A DNA stretch of 64,000 nucleotides, taken from the NCBI GenBank assembly GCA_016946835.1, contig JACVTC010000157.1, positions 1-64,000 of the forward strand, read 5' to 3'. Each line of letters begins with the position of its first letter. The first letter of the stretch is position 1. Position numbers and translations under genes: made by a program. This DNA is from Neocallimastix lanati (nom. inval.) (taxonomy: Eukaryota; Neocallimastigomycota; Neocallimastigomycetes; Neocallimastigales; Neocallimastigaceae). Under the pieces are notes generated by a model. It had not been told where the DNA came from and made no database searches. It saw only the letters and a list, made by a program, of their open reading frames with translations. Below, piece by piece: positions 1-12,485 of the stretch.

Positions 1-1847
1 AAAGTTCAAGTCATATTAGAATGGATACCACCAAAAAATGTTACACAATTACAATCTTTCCTTGGTGCAGTGGGTTATTACCGTAAATTTATTCTTAACT
101 TCGCCTAATATAGCAAAACCATTATTTAAACTTGTTAAAAAAGGTGTAAAGTTCGTCTGGGGTAAAGAACAAGAAGAAAGCTTTAATGAGTTGAAACTAA
201 AATTAGCATCTGCTCCTATTCTTGTTATGCCTGACTTTGAAAAACAATTTATAATCAGAACGGATGCCTCTTTCGATGGTATTGGAGGTGTTTTACTTCA
301 GAAGATGAGAATGGTATTGAAAAGCCAATTCACTTCGTAAGTCGCTCTTTAAAACCGGCGGAAAAGAATTATTCAATAATTGATCTTGAAGGAACTGCCG
401 CGACTTACTGCGTTCAAAATTTAAATCTTATATTTCTGGAAATAAATATGAAACTCTTTTATTCACCGATCATAAACCTTTAGTTGGACTTTTCAAAAAT
501 AAAGAAACTAACAATTCTAGACAAACTCGATGGGTATTACTTCTATCAATGCTAAAAGTTAAAGTCTTATATGAACCTGGAAAGAAAAATGTCATCGCTG
601 ATGCACTTTCTAGATTATCAACAAAAGAAAATACAATATTAACAACTGTTACTGAAGAGATAAATGAAAATAATCCGTATAACTTACTTACAAAATTTAA
701 AGATAAATTTACAATAATTAATAACGAAGAATATTATAAAGACCATGGAAAACTTAGAAAAGTTATAAAAAATCAAAACGAAAAAATTGATTTAATACTA
801 AAAGCTCACAAAGTTGGTCACGAAGGAGTATTTAAAACTTACAATAGACTTAAACGTGACTACTATTGGATCAACATGATACTTGACGTTAAATACATTG
901 TCAGAACTTGTGATAGGTGTCAACACTTTAGATCGCAATCTTTTAATAACCAAACAGAAGATATTGCTACTCAACCTGGTTTACCATTTACGAAAGTTGG
1001 CTTGGATATAGTAGGTCCACTTCCTACTTCAAGAAAAGGAAATAAATATATAATAGTTTTAGTAGATTACTTAACAAAGTGGGTTGAAGCAGAACCAACC
1101 CAAAATATTGATTCAGATGATGTAATAGAATTTTTATACAAGATTTTTGCTCGATTCGGAATACCAGAAATATTAGTAACTGATAACGGTCCACAGTTCT
1201 GTTCTGATAAAACAAAAGCATTCTTAGACTTATATGGTGTTTATGTTAACTTCGTTGTTACTTATCATCCAGAATCTAATGGTCAAGTAGAAAATCGAAA
1301 CAAAGAAATAGGCAAATACCTTAGATTACTTTGTAATAAAAATACATCAAAATGGGATGAAATGCTACCTAGTGCTTTATGGGCCTTGCGTACTTGTAAA
1401 AACGAAACAACTAAATTTTCAAGTTTTGAATTGTTATATGGCCGACGTGACCTTCAGCCGTTTGAATTACAATTAAACTTAGATAAAAAGGAAAATTATG
1501 AAAGTGATGATGAATTTTTAATTAGAAGATTTACAAAACATTATAAATGGATCAAGGAAGCCATAAATAATATTCAAACAGCAAACAAAATCTGGGAAGA
1601 TAGAAGAAAACAAGTAAAAAGACTTAAAGCTAATTATAAACCAGGAGATCTAGTATTAATTAAATATATTAATAGAAGAAAACTTGATCCATACTTCTTA
1701 GGTCCTATGAAAATTGTTAAAAAACAATTCAATACTGTAACGTTATGTGATCCATTAACAAACGAAATGGCTGAAAGAAATGTCCACTTAAAAAATATTA
1801 TACCTTATAGACTATGCGAAATTGAGACTTCAAGGGACGAAGTCTGA
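1..1847 (+). pseudogene. Ty3/gypsy pol remnant (RT end, RNase H, integrase), element 1
   Basis: This is the 3' part of a Ty3/gypsy polyprotein; its 5' part lies outside the window. Bases 1-105 encode the end of the RT connection region (FLGAVGYYRKF). An in-frame TAA follows at 106-108, and the reading then continues in another frame through the RNase H start (RTDASFDGIGG). Two more frame changes fall near 300 and 420. From 549 the frame is open to 1847. It carries the RNase H end (VIADALSRL), an integrase HHCC zinc site (HKVGH, then CDRC) and a DD35E core with D codons at 1005 and 1182 and E at 1290. The integrase closely resembles that of the intact element at 6663-11933, so both belong to one family. 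The breaks make it non-functional as a polyprotein. Confidence 0.9.
1825..1845 (+). other. Pre-LTR hairpin shared by elements 1 and 2
   Basis: A 7-bp perfect stem (AGACTTC paired with GAAGTCT) encloses a purine-rich loop. It overlaps the last integrase codons of element 1, 20 bases before its 3' LTR. The same stem and loop occur at 12137-12157, 20 bases before the 3' LTR of element 2, although there the pol ORF has already ended 200 bases earlier. Retention in non-coding context suggests a cis-acting role near plus-strand priming or LTR end formation; this role is inferred. Confidence 0.5.
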
Positions 1848-1864
1848 ACTTAGGGGTGGCATCA

Positions 1865-2711
1865 TGTTACGGTACAATTAAATAAAGAAAAATTAAACTA
1901 TTTAAAGAAAATATTAAAGTAAAAAATATCATTAACAATTATAAATAAATAATAAAAAATTGAATATTAAAATATTAGTTATAGAATATTATAAAGTTAA
2001 ATAAAAATAATTAGATGTATTAAAAAATCATGTATTAATTATATTATTTAATATTGTAAATTTTTATATAATATTTTAATAATTTAGAAAATTTAAGTTT
2101 ATTATATTTTTATTATTATATTTTTATTATTAAATTTTTATTATTAAATTTTTATTATTAATTTTTTTTTATTTTTATTTTTAATCCAATCAAATAAATA
2201 TTTTATTAGTATAAAAAAGAACAAAGTAACACAATACTTTTGTTCTCTCTCTTTTTTTCTTACGACTTTATTATTATATTATTTTTTTAATATTTTCTAA
2301 AAGTTAAATAATAAATTAAATAGTTTAAAATAAATTAAAATTTATTAAATAGTTTTTTCTAAATTTAATGTTTTAAAAGTGTTTAATTAATAGTTTTTTG
2401 TGTTTAGTGTATAATATTAAGATAAGTATAGTATAAAATTAGTTTAGTAATAGATTAGTTGTATTAAACATTTTATAGAAATAGTAATAGATTTAGAGAA
2501 ATTGTTTAGTTTAGATTAGAATAGTTTAGATTAAGATATTAGTTTAAGTTATTTTAACTTAGTTTAGATTCTTTTAGATTAGAATAGTTTAGACTAAAGT
2601 TAGAGTAGTTTATTAATTAATTTAGGTTTAGAATTAGAGAATAATATTTTAAATTTTTCCTTATTATTAGAATATATTATTTTATTAATAAAATCTTCAG
2701 ATCTTGTACCA
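1865..2711 (+). repeat. 3' LTR of element 1
   Basis: The LTR begins TGTTACGGTACAA, 17 bases after the pol stop. It appears to end at TTGTACCA, which is the inverse of the GGTACAA near the start. The left boundary is reasonable. The right boundary is less certain, because only four bases (AATT) separate it from the 5' LTR of element 2. Inside it a TATA-like TATAAAAAAG lies near 2210, followed by an imperfect hairpin (arms GAACAAAG and CTTTTGTTC) and a CT-rich stretch, a plausible transcription start region. The partner 5' LTR lies outside the window. Confidence 0.6.
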
Positions 2712-2715
2712 AATT

Positions 2716-2982
2716 TGATACAAGATGAAAAGAAAAATAATGATATTTTAAAATTATTATTAAATTATATTAATTATATAAAGTTTGTAAAATATATATT
2801 ATTATAAAATTAATTATATAAAAATGATGAATTATATTAATTATAAATCATATAAAATAATATTATTATAGTATAAAATTTAATTATTATAATATAAACT
2901 TTTATATTAATGTTTATATAAAATATAACAATTATGATTTAATATAGAGATAATAATTATAAAAAAAAATATATAAAAATAT

Positions 2983-3023
<41 letters not shown>

Positions 3024-3512
3024 TGTTATAAATTATTGATATATGTTAATTAGTAATAGTTGATTTAATGTTAAAAAAATTATTGATATATGTTAATTAG
3101 TAATAGTTGATTTAATGTTAAAAAAATTATTGATATATGTTAATTAGTAATAGTTGATTTAATGTTAAAAAAATTATTGATATATGTTAATTAGTAATAG
3201 TTGATTTAATATAAGAAAAATGTTTTAATTAGTAAAGATAGTAGTTTAGTTATTAGTTTTAATAAAATTAGTTGTTTAAGTAATTAATTGTAGAATATTA
3301 TAATTAAATTATAATTATTAATAGTTAATTAATATGATAAAAATAAAATAAAATAAAAATAAAATATTACAAAACAAATATCCTAAAATAAAAAATTTAA
3401 ATAACTAAATAAAATAATTAATATTATTATTAGAATATATAACTTAATACAATTCCCCAGTGTAGCACCCAAAACTATTATAAATCCGAATATTTTAAAA
3501 TATATCGTATCA
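2716..3512 (+). repeat. 5' LTR of element 2
   Basis: A 797-bp LTR with six-base inverted ends TGATAC/GTATCA. It contains a 35-base A run at 2987-3021 and four copies of a 47-bp tandem unit, whereas the 3' LTR has three copies and an A run of the same length. A C/A difference lies close to the 3' end (3486 versus 12901). Confidence 0.88.
3032..3219 (+). repeat. 47-bp tandem repeat inside 5' LTR (4 units)
   Basis: Four units of about 47 bp, each containing ATTGATATATGTTAATTAG, run head to tail, with the last unit diverging at its end. The 3' LTR has three units at about 12493-12633, which accounts for the 47-bp LTR length difference. Confidence 0.9.
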
Positions 3513-3518
3513 TATTTT

Positions 3519-3536
3519 TGGTGGAGAATCCGGGCG
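3519..3536 (+). other. Primer binding site of element 2
   Basis: TGGTGGAGAATCCGGGCG starts six bases after the 5' LTR. TGG is the complement of a tRNA CCA end, and the GC content is far above the surroundings, so this is a standard tRNA-primed minus-strand start. I cannot name the tRNA from sequence alone. Confidence 0.75.
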
Positions 3537-3757
3537 CTGCACTATTAAATTATATGAAAATAATAATAATATTATAAAAAAAAAAAAAAAAAAAAAAAAA
3601 TTTATTTATTTTTTTTTTTTATTAAAATATATATATATATAATAGTAAAAATAAATAAATAATATTAGAGATAAGTCGAATTAAATAAGAAAATAAATTA
3701 CGTATTAAATATAAGTTTTGTTTCATTTTTTTTTCCTTTTTTAGTAGTTAATTAATA

Positions 3758-5377
3758 ATGGTTGACGCTTCCAAAGTAAAACGTGATCTACCATATCTAT
3801 GTGACTATGGTAAAGACATAGACACATAGATAGAAGATTTTAAGGGTGTCATGGAAATGCATGACATCCAAGATTCATCTAGAATTTTTGTATGGCTAAA
3901 AATAGCCGTGGAGGCTGACTTGAGGAACGTTTTGAAATCATTAATAACCACTCGGAATAATATCACAAGGTATCCAAACTATAAAGAAGTGCAATCAGCT
4001 ATTGAAAAGTATATGGATATAAAACCAGCTGATAAATGCTCAGTTTTAAAAAATCTGAAAATAAAACCAAATGAAAATATAAAGAATTTTAACTACCGTT
4101 ATTTAACCTTGTATCATCGATTAGATAGAGATTATCAGAAGATTATATCAGTCGATGATTATTTAAATTCAATAAAATCAAGAATATATGTTCATTCTCA
4201 AATTCTCTTAGCCGAATGTGATACCTTGTCGGATGCTTTTGAAGTGGCTGTAAGAGCCGAGAAAGCCGAAAAAAGGACCATAGGAAATAATGAATTTCTC
4301 AACACTTCTATGGTCTTCCAAAATAATTCTAATTGTCAAAATTCTTTATTAGAACATCCATTATATAGAGGATTGACCGAAGGAAATAGGGATTTAGATA
4401 ATTCTATACAAAATGCGTATTATGTGGGCAATGCTGATCTGTTTTCTACTGGTCGATATCGTCAAGAAAGATTTAATTCAAGGTATAATAATAACAACAA
4501 TAATAATAATCAATTTATAAATTTTACTTGCTACCTCTGTGGCGAACCAGGTCACAAAGCAAGAGAATGTAACAAAAGAAATTTAAGAAATAAAAATAAA
4601 TCTCTTAATTATAGTCAGGATCAGAATCAATTAATGACCTTCGGAAAATTTAATTCTGGATTTTATAATGAAAATAATTATAATAATAATGGAAATAGAA
4701 TGTTTAATAACGGAAATAATGGAAATAATTATAATATTAATAATAATAATAATAATAATAATTATAATACTCTATATGGTAATAATAATTATAACAGTAA
4801 TTATAATAACAATAATAATAATTATAATAATTTCTATAACAGTAATATTAATAGTAGCAATAATAGTAATTATAATAATTTCAATAACAGTAACAATAAT
4901 AATAATAATAATTTCAATAACAGTAACAATAATAATAATAATAATAATTTTGGTAACTATAATAATAATTCCAATAATAATAATATTAACAATGGTAATT
5001 ATAATTTTAGGAACAACAACAATAGAGGAAAAAATAATTATAATAACAATAATAATTATAATAATAACAATTATAGCAATAATAATTATATTAATAGCAA
5101 TTATAACAATAATAATTATAATAACAATAATAATTATAATAACAATAATATGTATAATAACAATAATAATTATAATAGAAATAATAATTATAATAGTAAT
5201 AGTAATTATGGAAATAATAATTATAATACTAATAATACTAATTATGACAACTATAACAATGATAACTACAACAATGCAAGAAATATGGAGGAAATAAGAA
5301 ATAAAAGTAATCCTAGGTACTTTGATAATCAAAATCCTCATCAGCAAAATATTAGAAGCGATAGCAATTTAAAATAG
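3758..5377 (+). pseudogene. Gag of element 2 (CCHC nucleocapsid), premature TAG
   Basis: Structural protein of the element. The frame opens at ATG 3758, is interrupted by TAG at 3827-3829 (where a Trp TGG fits the context), and stays open from there to 5377; the next in-frame Met is at 3851. The region after 3851 resembles a retrotransposon capsid domain of about 150 residues. A CCHC zinc knuckle follows at about 4530-4575 (C-x2-C-x4-H-x4-C, CYLCGEPGHKARECNK). The C-terminal 260 residues are almost wholly Asn with Tyr, Ser and Gly from AAT/AAC repeats. Ribosomes could restart at 3851 or read through TAG, but a nonsense mutation is the simplest reading. The next ORF is in another frame. Confidence 0.8.
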
Positions 5378-5607
5378 ATTATGGGAGAAGGCCAACTTCC
5401 AGTAAACAAACCACCCTTTTATGTATAAACAACGACAATTATTGTAATGATAACTTCCATAATCATTATAATAATAATAATAATAATATTAATGAACCTA
5501 ATAATTATAATGAAAATAATATATATTATAAGAATATTAAAAATAAAAATAATAATTTACTAATTAATAATAATGAAAGAAATGAAAATTATGGAAATAA
5601 TGAAGAA

Positions 5608-5916
5608 ATGGATATCAAGAATAAAGACAACAACTATAAAAACAATGAGAATATTTATTTAGTTAATAGAAAAGATAATTTTAATACTAATTCCAATGAT
5701 AATGATAATAATAATTATAATAATTATAATATTTATGATAATTATAATAGTAATAATAATTATTGCAATAAACCAAATTGTAACAATAACAATAATACTA
5801 ATAATAACAATAACTTTAATAATAACAATAACCATAAAAATAACAAAAATAATAATTACACATATAATAATAATTACATTAATAATCGTGACAATAATGA
5901 TAATAATAGTAATAGT

Positions 5917-5974
<58 letters not shown>

Positions 5975-6666
5975 GTAATGATAATCATAATAATAGTTAT
6001 AATAATAATTATAATTTTGGTAATAATGGTAATAATTATAATAATGATGATCATAATAATCGAGGTAATATTAATAACGATAATTATAATAATAGTAGTC
6101 ATAGTTATATTAATAATAATAATAGTAATATTAATAATAATAGTGATATTAATAATAATGGTAATATTAATAATAATAATAGTAATTATAACAATAAGAA
6201 TCTTAATAATAATTATAGTAATAGTGATTATTGTAATGATAATTATAATAATAACAATACTAATAATTACAATCATAATAATAATTATAAAAATTACAAT
6301 AACTATAATTATAATTATAATAATAGTATTATGAAATGTATTAGTGATAATGCTAATATGAGAAATGATAATAATGATTATTATATCGATGATAATAATA
6401 ATCATTATAATAATTGTAATAATCATTGTAATAATAATATTAAGGATAATGATAATGAAAAAAATGATTATTATAATAACAATTATAATAAAAATAATAA
6501 TAATAATGTTTATTTAAGAGATACCAATGAAGAATTCCAGGATGAAGTTGTTTTTGCTGCTCAGAGAAAAGGGAAACAAAATAAAGAAAAATATAAGGGG
6601 CTTATAAAGAAAAACAAAGGCTTCATCTCAAAGATAATCCAGTTCCTATTCACACTCCAGCCATGA
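5608..6666 (+). CDS. Asn-rich ORF between gag and pol of element 2
   Basis: A 352-codon frame, more than half of it Asn, made from AAT/AAC repeats with interspersed Tyr, Asp and Ser. The last 45 residues are of normal composition and basic (around QRKGKQNKEKYKGL). There is no recognisable domain. It overlaps the pol ATG by four bases (ATGA at 6663-6666). Gag, this ORF and pol occupy three different frames, each a -1 step from the previous one, so it may be an expanded gag-pol linker once read by frameshifting, or a simple by-product of repeat growth. Whether it is translated separately is unknown. Confidence 0.45.
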
Positions 6667-6953
6667 AACAAATAAATAATAATAATGATAATTATAATGA
6701 TAGTAATAATAATGAGGAACTAAATAATAATAAAATAATTGAAGGTGAAAATCTTTCTTCTACAAAAAAGGTTAATTTTAGAGAAAATCCAGATATTATT
6801 GAAATTAATAATAATGGAAATATTCGAGATGAAGATAATATGAATTTAGAGGATGATCCAAATAATTTAAATTATAATAATAATAATAATCATAATATTA
6901 ATATTGATGATTATAATAATAATATTAACAATAATGACAATTCTAATAATATC

Positions 6954-7014
<61 letters not shown>

Positions 7015-10000
7015 TTAATGATAATATTAATACTAATAACGATAGTAATAATAACACAGAAAAATTGGAACATTTGGATATATCACACATAAACCAACCA
7101 AATATTTCAAACGCAAAAAAAATTAACAAATTAAATAGAATTAAAGAGATAATATCCAATACTACAAACGAAAATGAAAATGGAGGTAATACTAAGACTT
7201 CAAAATTAGAGAAACATATTAAAATGATCAATTTGGTCGATAATTATGATATAAATGACCTGGTTAAAGATGTTGCCAATATAGAAGTCAAACTTAAATT
7301 GGCACACTTATTGGACTTATGTCCTAAATTTCGTACCGGGTTTAACAAAGAACAAAAATTAATTAAAAGTACCAGTAAAGAATTTTTAATAAATGCTTTA
7401 TCATTGTTAAGCGACTATAAAGTTATAAAAGTAAATGGTACTATTGAAGGATCCTACGCAGAAATATTCTTAGATTCTTGTGCAAGTGTTAATTTAATTA
7501 CTGCTGCTGCATTCGAGAAGTATAAAATAAATAAAACGGCCGTTGGAACTATTTCGGAAAGAATATTCCAGGCTTATTCTAATAATTATATTTCTTCGGA
7601 TGTATACGAATTAGAAATTGAAATAGGCGGCTACACTTTCAAAGACTATTTCAGAAAAATAGAAAAAGATGATATTTTCGACGTGTTAATTGGTATTGAC
7701 ACGCTTAAGAAAAATAGATTTGTGCTAGATTTAGTTGATGATACTTTATTACGTAAAAATGATAATGGTGATTTTATTGAACTTTCTAATTTAATGTATA
7801 ATGTAAATTTTTCTAATGTTAATGATTTAAATATTAATAAAAATGATTCTGAAAATTATGTTACGCGTTGTGATGGTATTATCAATTATTGTGCGTGTTC
7901 AAATTTTTTGTGTAATGATACTTCTAATATAAATATTAGTGATTTTGATAATTTAATATTATCTAATGATGAAGTTCTTAATAATAATGATTTATTTTCT
8001 ATTGATAATAATGTGTTATTTCTTAATAATGATTCAAAAATTTGTCCCGCTATTCTTTTAATAACTTCTGATGATAATTCATCTTTTGTTGATTTAAAAT
8101 CTCTGCAAAATGATAAGAAAATTTCGCTTGTACACGACATATTATCTGAAGTACCTTCTTCTATTAGAGATTCAATTAAAATTTTATTTTTATCATACAC
8201 GGATATTTTAGCTGTTAAAACAGACGATTTAGGTAATTCTAAATTATTTCCTCATAGAATTAATTTAGTTCCTGGTACTCACCCTGTTAAACAGAGAGCA
8301 TATAGACTCTCTAAAGTACAAGCAGATGCTCTAAAAAAAGAAATAATTAAACTCATTAACAATAAATTAATTGTTCCTTCAAATTCTCCTTGGTCTTCAC
8401 CAGTTGTTCTTGTATTAAAAAAAAATGGTCAAGTAAGAATGTGCGTTGATTATAGAGTAGTAAATAACTGTACGAAGAAAGATGCCTATGCCCTTCCTAT
8501 TATCGATGATATTCTTTATTATGTAGGAAACACCGCAGTTCTTTCAACAATTGATTTATTTTCAGGATACCATCAAATTCCTATGCATCCTGATGATAGA
8601 GATATTACGTGTTTTACTACTATTTATGGTAATTTTAATTTTCAAGTTATGCCTTTTGGGTTGTGTAATGCTCCCGCAACTTTTCAAAGGGAGATGAACC
8701 GAATATTCTTCGACTTGATTGGTGTTTGTGTCTTTGTCTATATCGATGATCTTGTTGTGTATTCTCCCTCAATGGATCAGCATATTAAAGATCTTGAAAA
8801 GGTTTTCAAAATTCTACATAATAATGGATTAAAAATTAATTTAGAGAAATGTCATTTTTTTAAAGAAGAAGTAGAATTATTAGGACACAAATTATCTACT
8901 AAAGGAATTAGTCCTATTGATTCAAAAGTGAATGTTATTATGAATTGGTTACCTCCTAAAAATATTAAGCAACTACGTTCTTTTTTAGGTGCTATTGGCT
9001 ATTATAGGAAATTCATTTATAATTTTGCTCAAATTGCTAAACCATTATATGAACTTACAAAAAAAAATGTTCCTTTTGTATGGACTGATACTACTAATAA
9101 GGCTTTTGTTGAATTAAAAAATAAAATAATTTCTGCACCTATTTTATCACCTCCTGTTTTTGAAAAACCATTTATTATTCGTACGGACGCCTCTAAATAT
9201 GGTATTGGTGGAGTTCTTATTCAGTTAGATGAGAATAATGATGAAAAGCCTATTTATTTTGAAAGTCGTACCTTAGTAAATGCAGAATTAAACTATAGTA
9301 TTACGGATTTGGAAGGATTAGCTGCTTACTATTGTGTTATGAAATTTAGACCATTTTTAACAGGTAATAATTTTGAAACTATTTTGTACACTGATCATAA
9401 ACCCTTAGTTTATATTTTCAATAGTAAAGAACCTACTTCTAGCCGTCATATTAAATGGATTACGGAATTCAGTATTTTAAAAGTTAAAGTTTTATATGAA
9501 GAGGGGAGGAGAAATGTAATTGCAGATGCACTTTCAAGATTAAATTCTGGTGAAGATATACAAAATAAGAATGTAGAAGAAAATAAAAATATTATTTTGG
9601 AAAACAATTTTAATAAAGATAATAATTCAATTAAAAATATTATTTTAAAAGAGAATATAAGAAATAATAATTCTAATGAAATTAATAAATCAAGAAATAA
9701 AATCAGTAGGGAAAATACTAATGACAATTTATTTATAAAAATAGACAATAAAAATACTATTAAAAATAGCAATTTATCTAAAAAAATAAAAATAAATAAT
9801 ATCACAAACAATCATAAATTATATGAGAATGAAAATAATAATAATTATAATAAAAATAATATCTCTGATAAAAAAATAGAAATTAATGGGTTTAATAAAA
9901 ATAATAACTTTAATACTAATAATAATTATATTAAAAATAACAATTATAATAAAAACAATAATCATAATGAAAATAGCAATTGTAATAAAAATAGCAATTA

Positions 10001-10679
10001 TGATAAAGGCAATAATCCTAATGAAAATAATTTTGTTGGAAATAATAATAGGAATAAAAATAATAATCTCAATGAAAATAATAATTATAATAAAATTAAT
10101 TACTTAGATGAAAAATTAAAAAATTGTAACATTATTCAAAATAACTATTCAAATGAAAACAAAGAAAATTATAATACAAAATATAATAATATACATGATG
10201 CATATAAAAATAATAATTATTTAACAAAGGAAACAAGCTTTAAAACCGAAATATTAAATAATAATGTAATTCAAAATAATGTATTATTTAGAGATATAAA
10301 AAATGAGAGTACAACAAATGAAAATTCAAAAGAAAATGAAAACAAAAAAAATAATATTGTAAATCAAAATAATATAAGCATTAATAATAAATTCAATAAA
10401 ATTTTGAATATTGATAAAAATATTAACAAAAAATCTCTTAATAAAAATGAACAAGAAGATCATAGAAGTATAACTATAGGAAAAAAGAAATATAATAATA
10501 TTTTAAAAATTGATAAAATTAATAATAATTTTACAAATAATAACTTTCAAAAGGATGATAATAATGAAATGTTAAATAATGATATAAATAAAAATTACTC
10601 AAGAAATATTTTATCTAACAATAATGTATATCTAGATACAAATTTCGTAATAAATGTTACACCTAATAATAATGATTAC

Positions 10680-10729
<50 letters not shown>

Positions 10730-11933
10730 AATAAATAATAATGAAAATAATAATAATGATGAAAAATTTTTAAATGATTTTATTGATAATTATATAAAAC
10801 AAAAATTTGTAGAAATAGATGGGATTATTTATTATAAACAAAATAATAATTTAAGAAGAGTAATTTTTGATGAAAAAGAAAAATGGAAATTAATTAATTT
10901 AGCACATAACGTAGGACATGAAGGTTGTTATAAAACCTATCATAGATTAAAAAGAGATTACTTTTGGAAAGGAATGAATAAAGATATAAAAATATTTATA
11001 AAATGTTGTAAGAAATGTCAAATGTATAAGCCACAGCCTCAAAATAAATGCCCTGAAGATATTCCAACACCACCAGGATTGCCTTTCACAAGAGTTGGTT
11101 TAGATTTAGTTGGTCCATTATATACAACTGCTAGAGGAAATAGATATATCATAGTATTAGTTGACTACCTTACCAAATGGGTGGAAGCTGAACCATTAGA
11201 AAAAACAGAATCTGAAGATGTAATAAGATTTTTAATTAATGTGTTTTCGAGGCATGGAATACCAGAGTTATTAATTACAGATAATGGCCCACAACTTATT
11301 TCAGATAAAACTAAAGCTTTTCTCGATTTGCATGATGTATATGTACATAATGTGGCTACGTATCATCCACCTTCTAATGGAGAAGTTGAGAATAGAAATA
11401 GAGAAATTGGAAAATATTTACGGCTTTTAGGAAAAAATAATAAAGATTGGGATGATATTCTACCTAGTGCTTTATGGGCGCTTAGAACAGCGAAGAATGA
11501 AGTAACAAAATATAGCAGTTTTGAATTACTTTATGGTAGAAGGGATTTGCAACCTTTCGAACTTACAATTAATGTTGATCAAAAACATGAAGATGAAACT
11601 GATGAAGAATATTATTTAAGAAAATTTATTACACATAATAAATGGATTAATGAAGCTATTCGGAATATAGAAACTTCTAATGAACTATGGAAAGATAGAA
11701 GAAAACAAATTAAAAGATTAAGAAGTGAATTTAAACCTGGAGATTTAGTATTAATCAGGAATTTTAATAGAAGAAAATTGGACCCTTATTTTATTGGACC
11801 ATTAAAAATAGTTAAGCAACAATTTAATACTGTTACAGTTTGTGATCCAATTACTAATGAAGTTGCCGAAAGAAATATACATCTCAAAAATGTTATTCCT
11901 TATATAAGTAGTTTTGTAGAAATCACTGATTAA
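6663..11933 (+). CDS. Pol polyprotein of element 2 (protease, RT, RNase H, integrase)
   Basis: A 1756-residue uninterrupted polyprotein. The N-terminal 140 residues are Asn-rich. The protease site is at residues 270-276 and reads LDSCASV, with Cys where Gly of D-S/T-G is expected; the flap and IGID region follow. RT runs at about 545-760 with VDYR, MPFGL and catalytic YIDD at 693-696. RNase H starts at RTDAS (D842) and ends at IADALSRL near 960. A 400-residue Asn-rich insert (bases about 9553-10750) precedes integrase. Integrase has an HHCC zinc site (HNVGH, then CKKC), catalytic D1481, D1540 and E1576 with DD35E spacing, and a basic C-terminal domain. Element 1 has only about 40 residues in place of the insert. 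Frame and motifs are intact, so enzymatic activity is plausible apart from the protease oddity. Confidence 0.93.
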
Positions 11934-11978
11934 TATTAATATTTAAAAAAATAATAATAGTTTAAAATAAATCACTAC

Positions 11979-12037
<59 letters not shown>

Positions 12038-12177
12038 ATATATAATATATATATAATAATCATATAATTATATTACAAAAAAAAAAAATAATGCCTTATA
12101 AATTTTAAAATTTATTATTTCATACAAATATTCTTTAGACTTCAAGGGACGAAGTCTGATCTAAAGCGTGGGCGTTC
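11934..12177 (+). other. 3' untranslated segment of element 2
   Basis: Non-coding stretch between the pol stop and the 3' LTR. It holds an A run at about 11982-12020, a TA repeat and the shared hairpin at 12137-12157. The bases just before the LTR (GCGTGGGCGTTC) are not a clean polypurine tract; element 1 has AGGGGTGG at the matching place. Confidence 0.6.
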
Positions 12178-12444
12178 TGATACAAGATGAAAAGAAAAAT
12201 AATGATATTTTAAAATTATTATTAAATTATATTAATTATATAAAGTTTGTAAAATATATATTATTATAAAATTAATTATATAAAAATGATGAATTATATT
12301 AATTATAAATCATATAAAATAATATTATTATAGTATAAAATTTAATTATTATAATATAAACTTTTATATTAATGTTTATATAAAATATAACAATTATGAT
12401 TTAATATAGAGATAATAATTATAAAAAAAAATATATAAAAATAT

Positions 12445-12485
<41 letters not shown>

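Noticed and set aside
4668-7231. Ile- or Leu-rich frames on both strands overlapping gag and pol
   Set aside because: Out-of-frame readings of AAT/AAC repeats (AAT read as ATA or TAA, and complements). The Asn frame carries the zinc knuckle and enzyme motifs.
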